Positions 12,711-22,546 of a stretch of DNA of 64,000 bases are shown here, piece after piece. The translations under genes were made by a program, and so were the position numbers. This stretch comes from Alviniconcha marisindica. Lineage: Eukaryota; Mollusca; Gastropoda; Provannidae. The stretch spans positions 1 to 64,000 of the forward strand of contig JABMCL010000805.1 of NCBI GenBank assembly GCA_018857735.1, read 5' to 3'. The notes beneath the pieces are model-generated. The model saw only the letters and a list, made by a program, of their open reading frames with translations. It did not search any database and had not been told where the DNA came from. The first letter of the stretch is position 1; every line of letters begins with the position of its first letter.

Positions 12711-12924
12711 AGCCCCCGAAGGGAGGCCGGGGATGTCTGATGTCACCCTCCTGTCTGGAATCTCAGGGCTGTCATTTGATTCCCCTTTCCTAGCTCCTCT
12801 CTTGTTTTTTCTGCCTAGTCCTCTTGCTCTTTCTGTTGTGTCATTTTTCTGCTAATGCCATAATGGTCCATTCTCCTGACTTTTTTGCAGAAAACTCTCA
12901 AATATTTTTCGTTAAGACTAAGAG

Positions 12925-13645
12925 TTAGGCTTTTTTGTATGGCTCTTGTTGAGCAGCTAGGAGATGATAGTTGGTCGGTGGTATGTGCAGCTTGCTGCCA
13001 TCTGGCACTGGCATTTGCGCCTCCAGCCGGTGAAGACTGTTTTGGCTGGCCACTGCCTGCAGCTGCTCAGCAGTGGTGTCAGGGCAGCTGTCCTCTCTCA
13101 TCCAGCGGAGGGCCTCTCTCGTAACATCGGCGAATGCAGCGTCCGCATTCTCTCGGATGTAGCGCTTGATGTCCCTCTTCAGAGACACGGGATGAAGCCC
13201 ACCCGCAAAGGTGTCCGGCAGCATGATCGGGGAGAGGGTGCCAGCCTGGACAGCGTTCGTTTTCGCCCAGAGGAGGCGAAAGTCGGAAGCGTACTCCCCC
13301 ATCGACTCTGCGAGCCCCTGCTGGTGTCTGAAGAACGCCCCAGCAAGGGTGGAGGAGTCGCGATGTTCACCCCACTGCTGCTCCAGGATGGCGAAGATCT
13401 TGCCAGGGGTGTTGACTTCTTCTGCCCCCATGGACAGCATTTCCTGCTTGGCCCGGCGCGCCGAGAAGCCAGCCAGCAGCTGCAGGGTCTGCCAGGGGCT
13501 GTAGCTGAAGAAACAACTTTGCCTCCCTAATGAAGTCTTCAGCGTATCCTTCCTCGCCGGAAAACTGACGCAGCTTGTGGGGCTTCAAGCTGTGTAGCGT
13601 CGGTGGTGGTGCTGGTGGCTGGCCGGGGTTGTCTGCTGGGTTCAT
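12925..13645 (-). pseudogene. Gag-like fragment of an LTR retrotransposon
   Basis: Two overlapping minus-strand frames (13645-13367 and 13440-12925) are joined by one frame shift near 13430. The first has a Pro-rich start, then HKLRQFSGEEGYAEDFIREA and a LFLQLQPLADPAAAGWLLGA-like segment. The second continues with KIFAILEQQWGEHRDSSTLA, then a FFRHQQGLAESMGEYASDFR segment and DTFAGGLHPVSLKRDIKRYI. This is the usual capsid-domain layout of Gypsy-type gag proteins. No zinc knuckle, protease, RT or integrase follows; the 69-bp array begins instead. The LTR at 13729-14395 lies immediately upstream in the same orientation. Inactive remnant. Confidence 0.75.
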
Positions 13646-13728
13646 GGTTACAATCGGTCTCTGCTGTTGTCTTTGTGATGACAGGTCTCGAGTTGCGGCT
13701 CTGCTGATCCTGGTCTCGCAGCGCCAAG

Positions 13729-14395
13729 TTATAATGGAGTGGAGTGGTAGAAGGACAGGCAGTGGAATCAGTCAGAATTTGAGACTGCAGCAGGAAGAGG
13801 CGGCAATCAGGATTTATTGTACAGCAGACAATTTTCAGCACATTCAAAATGATTACTTACACACAATATACAGAAGCGGTGCGGGCCGCAAGGAAAATAC
13901 GTTCTCACTGCAATCAAAACGGCCCTCTGGACCACAAAATGGCTAACATTTGTGTTTCTTTGGCCCATACAAGTATCATTTTCTCAACAATAACTACACT
14001 AATTAAATCATGAAAAACATTGAATAAAAGCTAAAGTTACAATCTTTTAAACCATATTTAAACAAAATGTTCAAACACGACTTATTTTATTTACAAGCAT
14101 GGGAAGAGTGGCTTGCGCCTGTCTATAAACAGATTCAGACAACTAAATCACAGTTAACACAATGTACAAAATATTAATGTTACTAAAAATTACAACAGAA
14201 TAAAGTGCACGCTCCCATGGTTAAAATGGTACATAACAATTACAATACAATGCTCTGTATGAGAAGCAAAACACACTCAAACACTAGCAATAAAACAATC
14301 GCGGTGCTTCAAAACAAAAGCGTTGTCTGCTCCGGTTCTCGGGTTACTAGTGGTACAGTAATAAAATTGCGTGGATCTGAAAAACTAGAATCTTG
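13729..14395 (-). mobile_element. LTR of the gag element (5' LTR on minus strand), internally deleted
   Basis: This segment matches 58606-59182 closely: shared AATGGAGTGG start, TTTATT-TACAGCAG, GCGCGGGCCGCAAGGAA-like and CGGCCCTCTGGACCACAAAA blocks. After about 14303 it jumps to sequence equivalent to 59718-59800 (GCTTCAAAACAAAAGCG, GCGTGGATCTGA), so about 530 bp found in the other copy is missing. On the minus strand it is followed by TGGCGCTGCGAGACCAGG (from 13726 downward), a possible tRNA primer-binding site starting with TGG, and then by gag. Confidence 0.75.
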
Positions 14396-14404
14396 TCTTG
14401 TTTC

Positions 14405-14595
14405 TGCGTATGGCCGAAGGTCAGGTCAGTAGCATGACACTCATCAATGACAAGTGCAACCACTCTCTGGCGGAACTTTTCACTGTCCAGCAGGCTGCGA
14501 CCAAAGCTTGTGCATAGAAGTGCCTCTGGGTGTGAAATGACAACTTCAAACTTGCCAGCCGCAATGTCTGTGATGGATACCGTGGAGTCACATTC
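14405..14595 (-). pseudogene. Fragment of an SF2 (RecQ-like) helicase exon with DECH motif
   Basis: After an acceptor on the minus strand (ATTATTCTCCAG, exon from 14595) the frame reads ECDSTVSITDIAAGKFEVVI, then SHPEALL and, near the end, VVALVIDECHAT. The last part is the Walker B/motif II of DExH helicases in the DECH form seen in RecQ relatives; the preceding SHPEALL fits the motif Ib region. The exon is cut just after motif II, where the LTR at 13729-14395 begins. No other helicase motifs are found in the window. Probably a pseudogene broken by the LTR element, or one exon of a gene whose remainder has been displaced. Confidence 0.65.
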
Positions 14596-14689
14596 CTGGA
14601 GAATAATGAATACTATATTAATAACCATGTACATATTTTTATTAAAAATTGTTTAGTGTCATAGACATGTATACGAAATGTGAATGATC

Positions 14690-15120
14690 CATACCTAATT
14701 GAACTGAAGGCAGAGAGTGAGAGACGTGTATACAATGACACAATGTGAATGATACTTGATTGAAGTGAGGCCAGAGACATGTACACAATGACACAATGTG
14801 AATGATACTTGAGTGAAGTGAGGCCAGAGACATGTAAACAATGACACAATGTGAATGATACTTGATTGAAGTGAGGCCAGAGACATGTACACAATGACAC
14901 AATGTGAATGATACTTGAGTGAAGTGAGGCCAGAGACATGTAAACAATGACACAATGTGAATGATACTTGATTGGACATGTATATGACACAATGTGAATG
15001 ATACTTGATTGAAGTGAGGCCAGAGACATGTACACTATGACACAATGTGAATGATACTTGATTGAAGTGAGGCCAGAGACATGTACACAAAGTCAATGAC
15101 ACAATGTGAATGATACTTGC
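14690..15120. repeat. Minisatellite, about 54-58 bp unit
   Basis: About eight units built of ATGACACAATGTGAATGATA, CTTGATTGAAGTGAGGCCAG and AGACATGTACACA, with alternating GATT/GAGT and ACAC/AAAC variants that indicate a two-unit higher-order pattern. The long minus-strand open frames are artefacts of the repeat. Confidence 0.95.
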
Positions 15121-15136
15121 AGCAGTTACTACTGTA

Positions 15137-15650
15137 CTAGCCAGCGTTCCACATAAGCACTGGTTTCCCAGTATCACTCCTGAAATAATGAAAAGATTGT
15201 TTTGTTGCTGTTTTTCTCACATGTGACACTTCAGAAAAGAAGCTCTGCCTGTTACTGTCAGGGGCATACAAATTCATGATCTTACGGCAGATTTCAGCAG
15301 CTTGCCCATGAAATTGATAAAGGCGTTGGCTATGTGGTGCCTTGTCACAGGTTGAGGCCATTACGTTAATGTTGCATGTTTGTTTCCAAAGAACCATTTG
15401 CTTCCCAGAAGAGAGAGCGGATTTTGTCACCTATTGCAGTACGGGTTCCATTGGTCTAGGCTGCAGTTGAGGCCTACCGCATAAAACACAAGGACATGGC
15501 TGGCAGCAGTCTTGGAGTCCCCACTCTCCTCCCACTTCTCGATGTTGAGGAATCTCACCAGTTCTGCCTGGGCATACTCATACTCATACAAAACCGAATA
15601 ACTGAGCCTAATAACGCTGTTGTTATCCATTGATTTGGACTGCATTTTGG
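15137..15650 (-). other. Two unrecognised open frames upstream of the helicase fragment
   Basis: Minus-strand frames 15645-15427 (72 codons, containing VLYEYEYAQAELVRFLNIEK) and 15430-15137 (97 codons) show mixed, non-repetitive composition and precede the helicase fragment in the same direction. An acceptor-like TTTTCATTATTTCAG lies at about 15200-15186. They may be remnants of upstream exons of the same broken gene. No domain recognised. Confidence 0.3.
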
Positions 15651-15799
15651 TGAAAGTAAATCAAACATAATGTAAACCAGTTTGGTACTGGTCAGTACAC
15701 TGCTCTTTATGTTCGTATGCATGATGCAACAACTAACGTTGACTAGAAATAAATTACAAGGACACTCAACAATGGAGTTTGCAACATTAAGGCTTTTCT

Positions 15800-16590
15800 C
15801 TTCTCTTGAGATGTGTTGTTATTATATTTGTAGTATGACTTGAGGTTTGGTCTGTTATAGTATACTTCTGTTTCTGTTATAGTATGACTTGAGTTTGGTC
15901 GTGTTATAGTATTACTTGCTGTGTTGGTCGTGTTATAGTATGACTTGCGGTGTTGGTCGTGTTATAGTATGACTTGAGGTGTTGGTCATGTTATAGTATG
16001 ACTTGCGGTGTTGGTCGTGTTATGGTATGACTTGCGGCGTTGGTCGTGTTATAGTATTACTTGAGATGTTGGTCATGTTATAATATGACTTGAGGTTTTG
16101 GTTGTGTTATAGTATGACTTAAGGTTTTGGTCATGTTATAGTATGACTTGATGTGCTGGTCGTGTTATAGTATGACTTGAGGTGTTGTCGTGTTATAGTA
16201 TGACTTGAGGTGTTCATCATGTTATAGTATGACTTGAGGTGCTGGTTGTGTTATAGTATGACTTGAAGTGTTGTGTTATAGTATGACGAGGTTTTGGTCG
16301 TGTTATAGTATGACTTAGTTTTGGTCGTGTTATAGTATGACTTGATGTGCTGGTCGTGTTATAGTATGACTTGAGGTGTTGTCGTGTTATAGTATGACTT
16401 GAGGTGTTCATCATGTTATAGTATGACTTGAGGTGTTCATCATGTTATAGTATGACTTGAGGTGCTGGTCGTGTTATAGTATGACTTGAAGTGTTGTGTT
16501 ATAGTATGACCTGAGGTGTTGGTCGTGTTACGGTATGACTTGAGGTTTTGATCGTGTTATAGTATGACTTGAGGTTTTGGTTATGCTTAG
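15800..16590. repeat. Minisatellite, about 28-30 bp unit
   Basis: More than 25 units of GTGTTATAGTATGACTTGAG followed by GTGTTGGTC or GTTTTGGTC, with many small length variants. A block of several units is duplicated (about 16140-16260 versus 16330-16490). Confidence 0.95.
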
Positions 16591-17580
16591 GGCCCTGCCC
16601 TGTTCATGTCCATCCCTCTGGACGAGCAGTCTGTGTACAGCTAGCCTCTAGTTTAGATGTGTGCTCTGTGCTCTCTATCTCTGTGTGATCTTGTGCATCA
16701 AAATCAAAATAGCTCATAGAAGTAACAGTCTGTGTTACCTGCTTTTATAGTGTGTGCGTGTTTGCTTTCTACAAACCACCACATTACAAGATGCTTCACA
16801 AAATCAAATCTATACACATGATTGTGTGTGTGTACTGTGCTATGATACAAAACATGAATGCTATTTCAATTCAAATTTGATGTCATGAGTACTTTGTATG
16901 AAGACAGGTTAACTGTCAAGTGACAGCACAAGTTATTACTGCTTTCCATGTTACTGAAAAGGAACAATTTATGTTCCTTCTGAATCCAGCCAGATCTGTG
17001 CATGCATGCCATGTAAAAATTAAAGAAAGCTGAATAATAAACCAAATATGACTTGTTGAATGTTGTTTACCTTTTGATTCAGACTGTGTTTTGAAAGCAA
17101 GTCAAGTGTGAACCAGTTTGGTGCTACCAGTATTCCCTTTTTTTCTTTTTTAATGTGTGCATGGTGCCATGACAAAAAATGATTTTTATTTTAAATGGAA
17201 AAAATTGTGCCACAATCAAAACATTTCCTGTTAGTTATTGTTTAACCTGATACAGCTATACACACACATGGTATAGAGAAACCAGTATAATGAAGTTATG
17301 GTGCAAACACATGCATACCAATACTGTAAGCACTAGGTGACCTTCATGACAAAGGACAAGAAAGGGCCATTGTGAGTCTAAAATGAACACTGTACCATGG
17401 TTGACTGATCGGCTTCCTGGTCCAGTGGTCACTTGAGACAGTTACTCAGTTGATGTTGTTTTCCTAACTGAGGGTAATGTTCTTTTCATAATTGTTTGAT
17501 GTTATGGGTATACTGGTCTGGCCGTGTAAATCCAGGTATCACTATAATGTAAGCCAACACCTTGACTGGCCACACACACA
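16591..17580. other. No gene recognised
   Basis: AT-rich sequence without a supported open frame or recognisable repeat, apart from short TG tracts near 16825. Confidence 0.4.
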
Positions 17581-17581
17581 A

Positions 17582-17756
17582 CCCCCCCCCCCCCCCCCCC
17601 CCCAAAAAAAAACAACCCCAAAACAGCAAGTCACACTCGCGTCTCAGTATTTATATAGGTGAATTCTAATTAGCGATGACTGAAAATGCACAGAACAACA
17701 ACCATAAAACAACCCAAATGGTCCGGCCATATTGAGCCTTGCATGGCCATTGTCCG

Positions 17757-17821
<65 letters not shown>

Positions 17822-17908
17822 TCTTCTTCTTCTTCTTCTTCTTCTTCTTCTTCTTCTTCTTCTTCTTCTTCTTCTTCTTCTTCTTCTTCTTCTTCTTCTT
17901 CTTCTCTC
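17582..17908. repeat. Poly-C run (22 nt), then (CT)n and (CTT)n tracts
   Basis: Pure C at 17582-17603; CT dinucleotides at about 17762-17818, changing directly into about 29 CTT triplets to 17905. Frames read here are homopolymer or dipeptide artefacts. Confidence 0.97.
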
Positions 17909-18239
17909 AGTCGCACTCTTCTTCTTCTTCTTCTTTCCTTAGATGCCCATAATCATATTGATGATTATTCCGGCACTTTAGGGGGTGTTCACAACAACAA
18001 CAAAACAAAACAAAACAAATCCTTAAATTGTTACACTGTCACAAGTTCCTTCTTAAAAAAATTTTTTTTTTTTTAAATGGTTTCTCTCCGCACATTTTGA
18101 AAGTCTCGTAGCAGAATTTAAAGTGAAAAGTTGCTTCAACTTGTATTATGGAGCATAATATAGTCACATCAGCTCATTTTACGTGGAAACCGTTAGCCTG
18201 GATCAAAATCGAAAGTGCAGACAAAGGAAAAGCTACTCT

Positions 18240-18340
18240 GCTTACTTTTGTTGGGTGACATCACTTCCGTTGGCAGACGAGACGTCAAGATCTTTGGCTA
18301 TCAGTTTCTGCTTTTTTGTCGTCTGCACATGGTGCAGTGG
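18240..18340 (+). promoter_or_regulatory. Candidate promoter and non-coding first exon of gene A
   Basis: The stretch contains TGACATCACTTCCGTTGG, a CRE-like TGACATCA abutting a TTCCG ETS core. Such pairs are common at animal promoters. A donor site follows at 18341 (CAGTG|GTAAGT) and an acceptor at 18427 (TTTTATTGCCTTCAG), defining a short 87-bp intron before the first ATG candidate of gene A at 18437. No transcript evidence; the link to gene A is inferred from position. Confidence 0.35.
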
Positions 18341-18436
18341 TAAGTCAACAGTTCATCATACACCGTTCATTTAATTACCAGACGTTTGTTAATTTTAAAT
18401 ACAGATTTTCTGGTTTTATTGCCTTCAGGTTGCAGG

Positions 18437-18613
18437 ATGGGACGGGACATTTTAACCTTTTTTCCTTGGCACCTTGCTTTTTTAAACATTTTTCTTACAA
18501 GTGTGTGTGCTCTCCCCGTGGTTCTTCCCGTTGAAGGGAATTTATATATATATACCAGAAGTGGTCCTGTCAATGACAGTGTCAACGTATCCAATCAAGA
18601 CCTGAGTTCGAAG
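18437..18613 (+). CDS. Candidate first coding exon of gene A
   Basis: An open frame of 59 codons starts at ATG 18437, just after an acceptor at 18427, and ends at a donor (TCGAAG|GTAAAA) in phase 0. That is the phase needed by the next acceptor at 20264. The encoded start is hydrophobic (around FLNIFLTSVCALPVVLP) and looks like a signal or anchor segment, which is unexpected for a nuclear zinc-finger protein. It may therefore belong to another transcript, or gene A may really start within the next exon (ATG codons near 20400). Low confidence in the join. Confidence 0.3.
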
Positions 18614-18689
18614 GTAAAATGGGTGCCCTGTCAAAGGAAAACGATGTTATTGCTCCTGTCAATGTAAATTACAATGAATTGTTGCTAAA

Positions 18690-18760
18690 GTCGAACGAAC
18701 GGAAACTGGCTTTAACGCCCAGTCAACTGTGACGGTTATATCACGGCGAGAAACAAAGAA
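18690..18760 (-). repeat. Single diverged copy of the TTGACTGGGC dispersed repeat
   Basis: AACGCCCAGTCAACTGTGAC followed by GGTTATATCA is the inverse complement of the TGATATAACCG...GTTGACTGGGCGT core used in the arrays at 12.1 and 36 kb. Confidence 0.6.
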
Positions 18761-19134
18761 CAAAAACCCAACAACTAAAGCACTTATAAACAGTTTGATT
18801 TGCTGGTTTCTGCCGTGTTCAAATCTACAATGTCCACTTTTAGCCCTGTCGGTTCGCGGTCCTCAAATGGTATGAGAATGTGTGTGTGTGTGGACAGAAT
18901 GAACTTGCAGTATGCACTACGTTGGCATATCCACATATCAGTTCATTCCATACTATGCCAGTGCTATACACAAGCACAAACTCAGATACATCCTCAAACT
19001 ATTTGAGGATAGTGAACTGATGGGGCTAAAAGTGGATATTGCCACTTTTTTAGTTCAAACACAAAGTGTCATCTAAAAAAGAAATTAAAGTATAATTTAT
19101 AAGAGGCATTAAATTTAGGTCTGGAAGACCTTAA

Positions 19135-19277
19135 CCCTTTCACTCCCAGCACTTTTTACGCTTCACAATTTTTATCATCAACATCACTGATCATGTGATT
19201 CTCTGGGTTTCCCAGAATGTTGTTCTAAACAGGGATGTTATGAATCTGCGCCAGAATGCATGGTTGGAAGTGAAAGG
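19135..19277. mobile_element. Degenerate piggyBac-like MITE
   Basis: The left end is TTAA followed by CCCTTTCACTCCCAGCA; the right end GGTTGGAAGTGAAAGG is its imperfect inverse complement. The right TTAA is mutated (CATA). The form matches the better preserved element at 32661-32884. Confidence 0.45.
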
Positions 19278-19667
19278 CATAAACAGAGTTTAATCAGAAG
19301 CTGAAATTTTTGATTGTTGAAAGTTTAAACTTTGACACAATGACCAATTTAAATAATCGTACATGTATACACTTGTATGTATATGTATGGATACACACAC
19401 ATGCTCACTTGCAGTTGCACTCACACAAGCAAGTGCAGAAAGAACTGAAGGGCTTTATGGATTATATATTGTCAAAACTGAAAGTTCCTTCCCTAGTAAC
19501 TGGTCAGATACATGGCTGTCAGTATTAGTACTATTACTACTATAGTACTAAAGCTCTACTAGCAAATATATACCTTGCTGCCTCCGCCATCTAGAATTAC
19601 ACATATGGTCACATACACACTCATACATGCACACACACATACTCACATGCGCACATTTGCCACACTC

Positions 19668-19695
19668 TCTCTTTCTGTCTCTCTCTGTCTCTCTG

Positions 19696-19759
<64 letters not shown>

Positions 19760-20070
19760 CTGTTGTGTTTATTTATTTTTAATTTTTCTTTGAGAACCGG
19801 TCAAACAAAATTACAGCTGGTACATGACTACATCTAACAGATTGCTGATTTTTTTCTGATATCATATATATATATAATATGGCTTTTATGCAGATCTTAA
19901 CCAGTAAAATATCCCTGGAATTGTACTGGTTAACACAAACTTTACTTGTCAAGATGGGTATTATAATAATATATATATATATAATAATTTATATTTAATC
20001 ATTATGGGTATTTATAGTATAAGTATACACATATCCTCTGTTTCAGGCACACTCAGCAACACAGATAATG

Positions 20071-20103
<33 letters not shown>

Positions 20104-20104
20104 T
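19668..20104. repeat. CT tract and several TA tracts
   Basis: CT repeats at about 19668-19757, then TA-rich microsatellites at about 19863-19880, 19968-19985 and 20068-20104. Upstream, 18760-19134 and 19278-19667 hold no recognisable gene. Confidence 0.9.
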
Positions 20105-20264
20105 CAAAGGGAAAACTGGTGCTATTCTGCCATGACAAATTTCCCAAATGTTATGATACAATGAAAGTTTGCAAAACAAATAATGTGTTTAAAATGTTTA
20201 AGTGAAAGCCTGGGACTTTTGTCATGGATTTTAACACTCTTTTTGTCTTCTCATTTCCCCCCAG

Positions 20265-20702
20265 AAATACTGCCCATCCTTCGTGCACAACGAGCGCTAC
20301 TTGAGAGTGGACTGTAATGCAGACGTTGCTATTTGGGCAGAGCTGTCTTTGGACTTTGGAAGACAAAAATCAGAAGCCAAGGTTCCAGTGAACAAAGAAA
20401 TGACCGACTCTTGGGCCATCACCAGGGAACTTCCTGCAGGGGAGAACACCCCTGTCACGGCCAGCATCAAGATGGAGGACAGCATCGCTGACGAAGGAGC
20501 CGGGCCCAGGCCACAACCAGGGCTCTCACGTGACGTTGAGCGCAGCGGCTGGCAGAGGGATGCTGGTAGCGGACTGCAGGAGATTGGTGGCGTTCATGAT
20601 GCGGATGGTTTGGATCTGGGGACAAAAGCTCCTGTGGACTACAGTATGATGCAGGAGAGGCTTCATGGCAGTTTCAATCCTCTCACCCCAGCTAGCTATG
20701 TG
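20265..20702 (+). CDS. Gene A, N-terminal exon (zinc-finger gene)
   Basis: The exon follows a strong pyrimidine-rich acceptor (TCTTCTCATTTCCCCCCAG) and runs 146 codons to a donor at TATGTG|GTGTGT in phase 0; without splicing the frame stops three codons later. The product is acidic and low in complexity. It contains VTASIKMEDSIADEG, a psi-K-x-E SUMO-type site, and ends near QERLHGSFNPLTPASYV. Gene B's first exon has an equivalent site (AQIKQESGE), so these exons may correspond. Being phase 0 at both ends, it fits the next exon at 21617. Probable role: a regulatory N-terminal region of a nuclear DNA-binding protein. The exact 5' boundary of the coding sequence is uncertain. Confidence 0.5.
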
Positions 20703-20711
20703 GTGTGTTAA

Positions 20712-21430
20712 AAAATGAACTATTGATGTATATATATATGGTCAGAATCACTCAGTAGTTATGGTTTTACAGAGATCTATACAATACTAACATCTGTATT
20801 GTTGTGTGACTTTTAAGGCATGGTGCAGCTGTGGTAGTGGTTCAGGACTGGGTGGGGATGCAAAACAACAATATTTATTCATATTTAATATTTTTTATTT
20901 TAACCTTTTTATGTATTGATCCGAAACCAATTGTACCAGCAGAAAAACAGTAATTGCTGGTCATGCAGAAACCTTGTATCCCATCATTAAAAAAATCCAA
21001 CTTGGAGAATGTAACATGCAATTAGAAAATAGAAAACAGAAGTAGACAATACAAGTTCTCTCTAGTTCTCTCTCTCTCTGTTCCTTTGAGAAGGGCAGCT
21101 ATATTTGTACACCAAGGGTACCCGCTCATAGCTGACCTGCATGAGGCGAGAAACTAACCTCTAAAACCCTGGATGCTGCAGACCTGTGCATATTTAGGAT
21201 CCCATGGCTTTGGAAGAAAAAAAATGTTCAGGCAGAATCTGACATTCCACCAACATGAGAGAAAACTGGAGGCTGGGTAGCGCAACTCCGTTTGTGGCCG
21301 GCTTTTCTCAGCTAAAACTAAGAGACCTGCAATCAGTCATGTACACTGGCTGTTGAAAAGAGTTGTAGACATTTTTTGCAGAAAGAAAACAAAACATTGA
21401 CAAATAGAACACAAATTATACGAAACTAAC
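20712..21430. other. Intron of gene A, no feature
   Basis: No recognisable repeat apart from short CT and TA runs (20728-20740, 21058-21080). Confidence 0.5.
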
Positions 21431-21434
21431 TGCA

Positions 21435-21612
21435 GTCAGTGCTGACGATGATGCAATAACTATGATGCAAATGACTATGATGCAGATGACCATGATGTGA
21501 TGACTGTGATGTGTATGACTATGATGTGGATGACAATGCTCTAGATGACTATGATGCAATGACTGTGATGTGGATGACAATGAATGAATGATGTGATGAC
21601 TATGACCGTGAT
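21435..21612. repeat. Short minisatellite of GATGACTATGATG type
   Basis: Irregular units of GATGACTATGATGCAAATGA with 18-36 bp periods run almost up to the acceptor of the gene A exon at 21617, so its polypyrimidine tract is weak. Confidence 0.8.
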
Positions 21613-21616
21613 GCAG

Positions 21617-21771
21617 TTGACGGACCAAGGCACAGGACATGCAAGCCAGCCACCAAATTTCCTGGGGCGCTCGCTGCTGATTGGTGGAGAAGTTCTAGAG
21701 CGATGGCGACATGCAGGGTCAGCACAAGGGCTCACCTCAGACAGCGAGATCGCCTCCTTCCTTCTTGAGTT
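21617..21771 (+). CDS. Gene A, exon with the WR...GLxSD...FLL module
   Basis: The frame contains GEVLERWRHAGSAQGLTSDS followed by EIASFLLE. The same pattern is found in gene B (46376-46192) and gene C (61314-61463): aromatic or aliphatic-x-x-WR-x2-G-x3-GL-x-SD-x2-IA-x-FLL. The exon ends in phase 2 at GAGTT|GTGAGT, the same phase and position as the two paralogues. The spliced codon becomes Phe, giving FLLEF, where the others have FLxQHYE. The acceptor chosen, ATGCAG|TTGACG, keeps phase 0 with the previous exon; other AGs downstream are possible. The domain looks like a small helical protein-interaction module, but this is inference from the helix-like spacing; I do not know a family name. Confidence 0.75.
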
Positions 21772-22284
21772 GTGAGTGTATAGCAGTCTTTATTTACTTC
21801 ACCAGGGCTCCTCAAACCCCCAATCTGTGCATATTCATGCACTTGGATCTCAGATTCACCCTTTTCCACTGTGTGTGTGAAAATTATGCTTTAAAATCCA
21901 TAGTAAGAGTGAAAATACACCTTAAAAGTCTGTCTAGCAGGTGATGACTGAGGACCACCAATTTTTCACTGAGACAGTTCAAGGTAAACAGTGCAACACA
22001 TTTTCAAAGCTGCAGTGGTACAAACGGTGCGGTCACACACAGTGTCGGTTGTGTTATCAACCAGTAACTAAAATGTCTTCTCAATGTTTATTGGCTGTTA
22101 ATAATAATAAGGTAAATTTGTAATGCGCCTAGCCTGTGGCTCAAAGCCCTGAACAAGTACAACATAACACACATAATGTACATCGAGATGGAAAAGGTTA
22201 TCAGCAATTTAATAAAGAGCTAACACATAATGTAGACATCAAAAAGGGGTCAGGCGTAACTATGTGAAAGATGCGCACGCATGC

Positions 22285-22320
<36 letters not shown>

Positions 22321-22546
22321 TACAGACTGGTAGTCTTTCTTTACCCAGTCACACAAACTGTAAGTGAATTTGTCACCAAGTGTTTACTCAACACCATATG
22401 TTAACATCCAAGACCTAAACTGCAGGTTTACCACCACAGCAATCTCAGTGGGCATTTGTAATGTGTTATTTGTGTGACTTACAGCTTTCAGTGTGTGAAG
22501 AGCAGCGATGGTGTCTATTGGTGAGGCTGACACTTTTCTGTTTCAG
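21772..22546. other. Intron of gene A with (CA)n
   Basis: Carries a CA tract at about 22282-22318 and a degraded dispersed-repeat segment near 22110-22160 (GTAAATTTGTAATGCGCCTA). No coding signal. It ends with the acceptor TTTTCTGTTTCAG at 22546. Confidence 0.6.
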
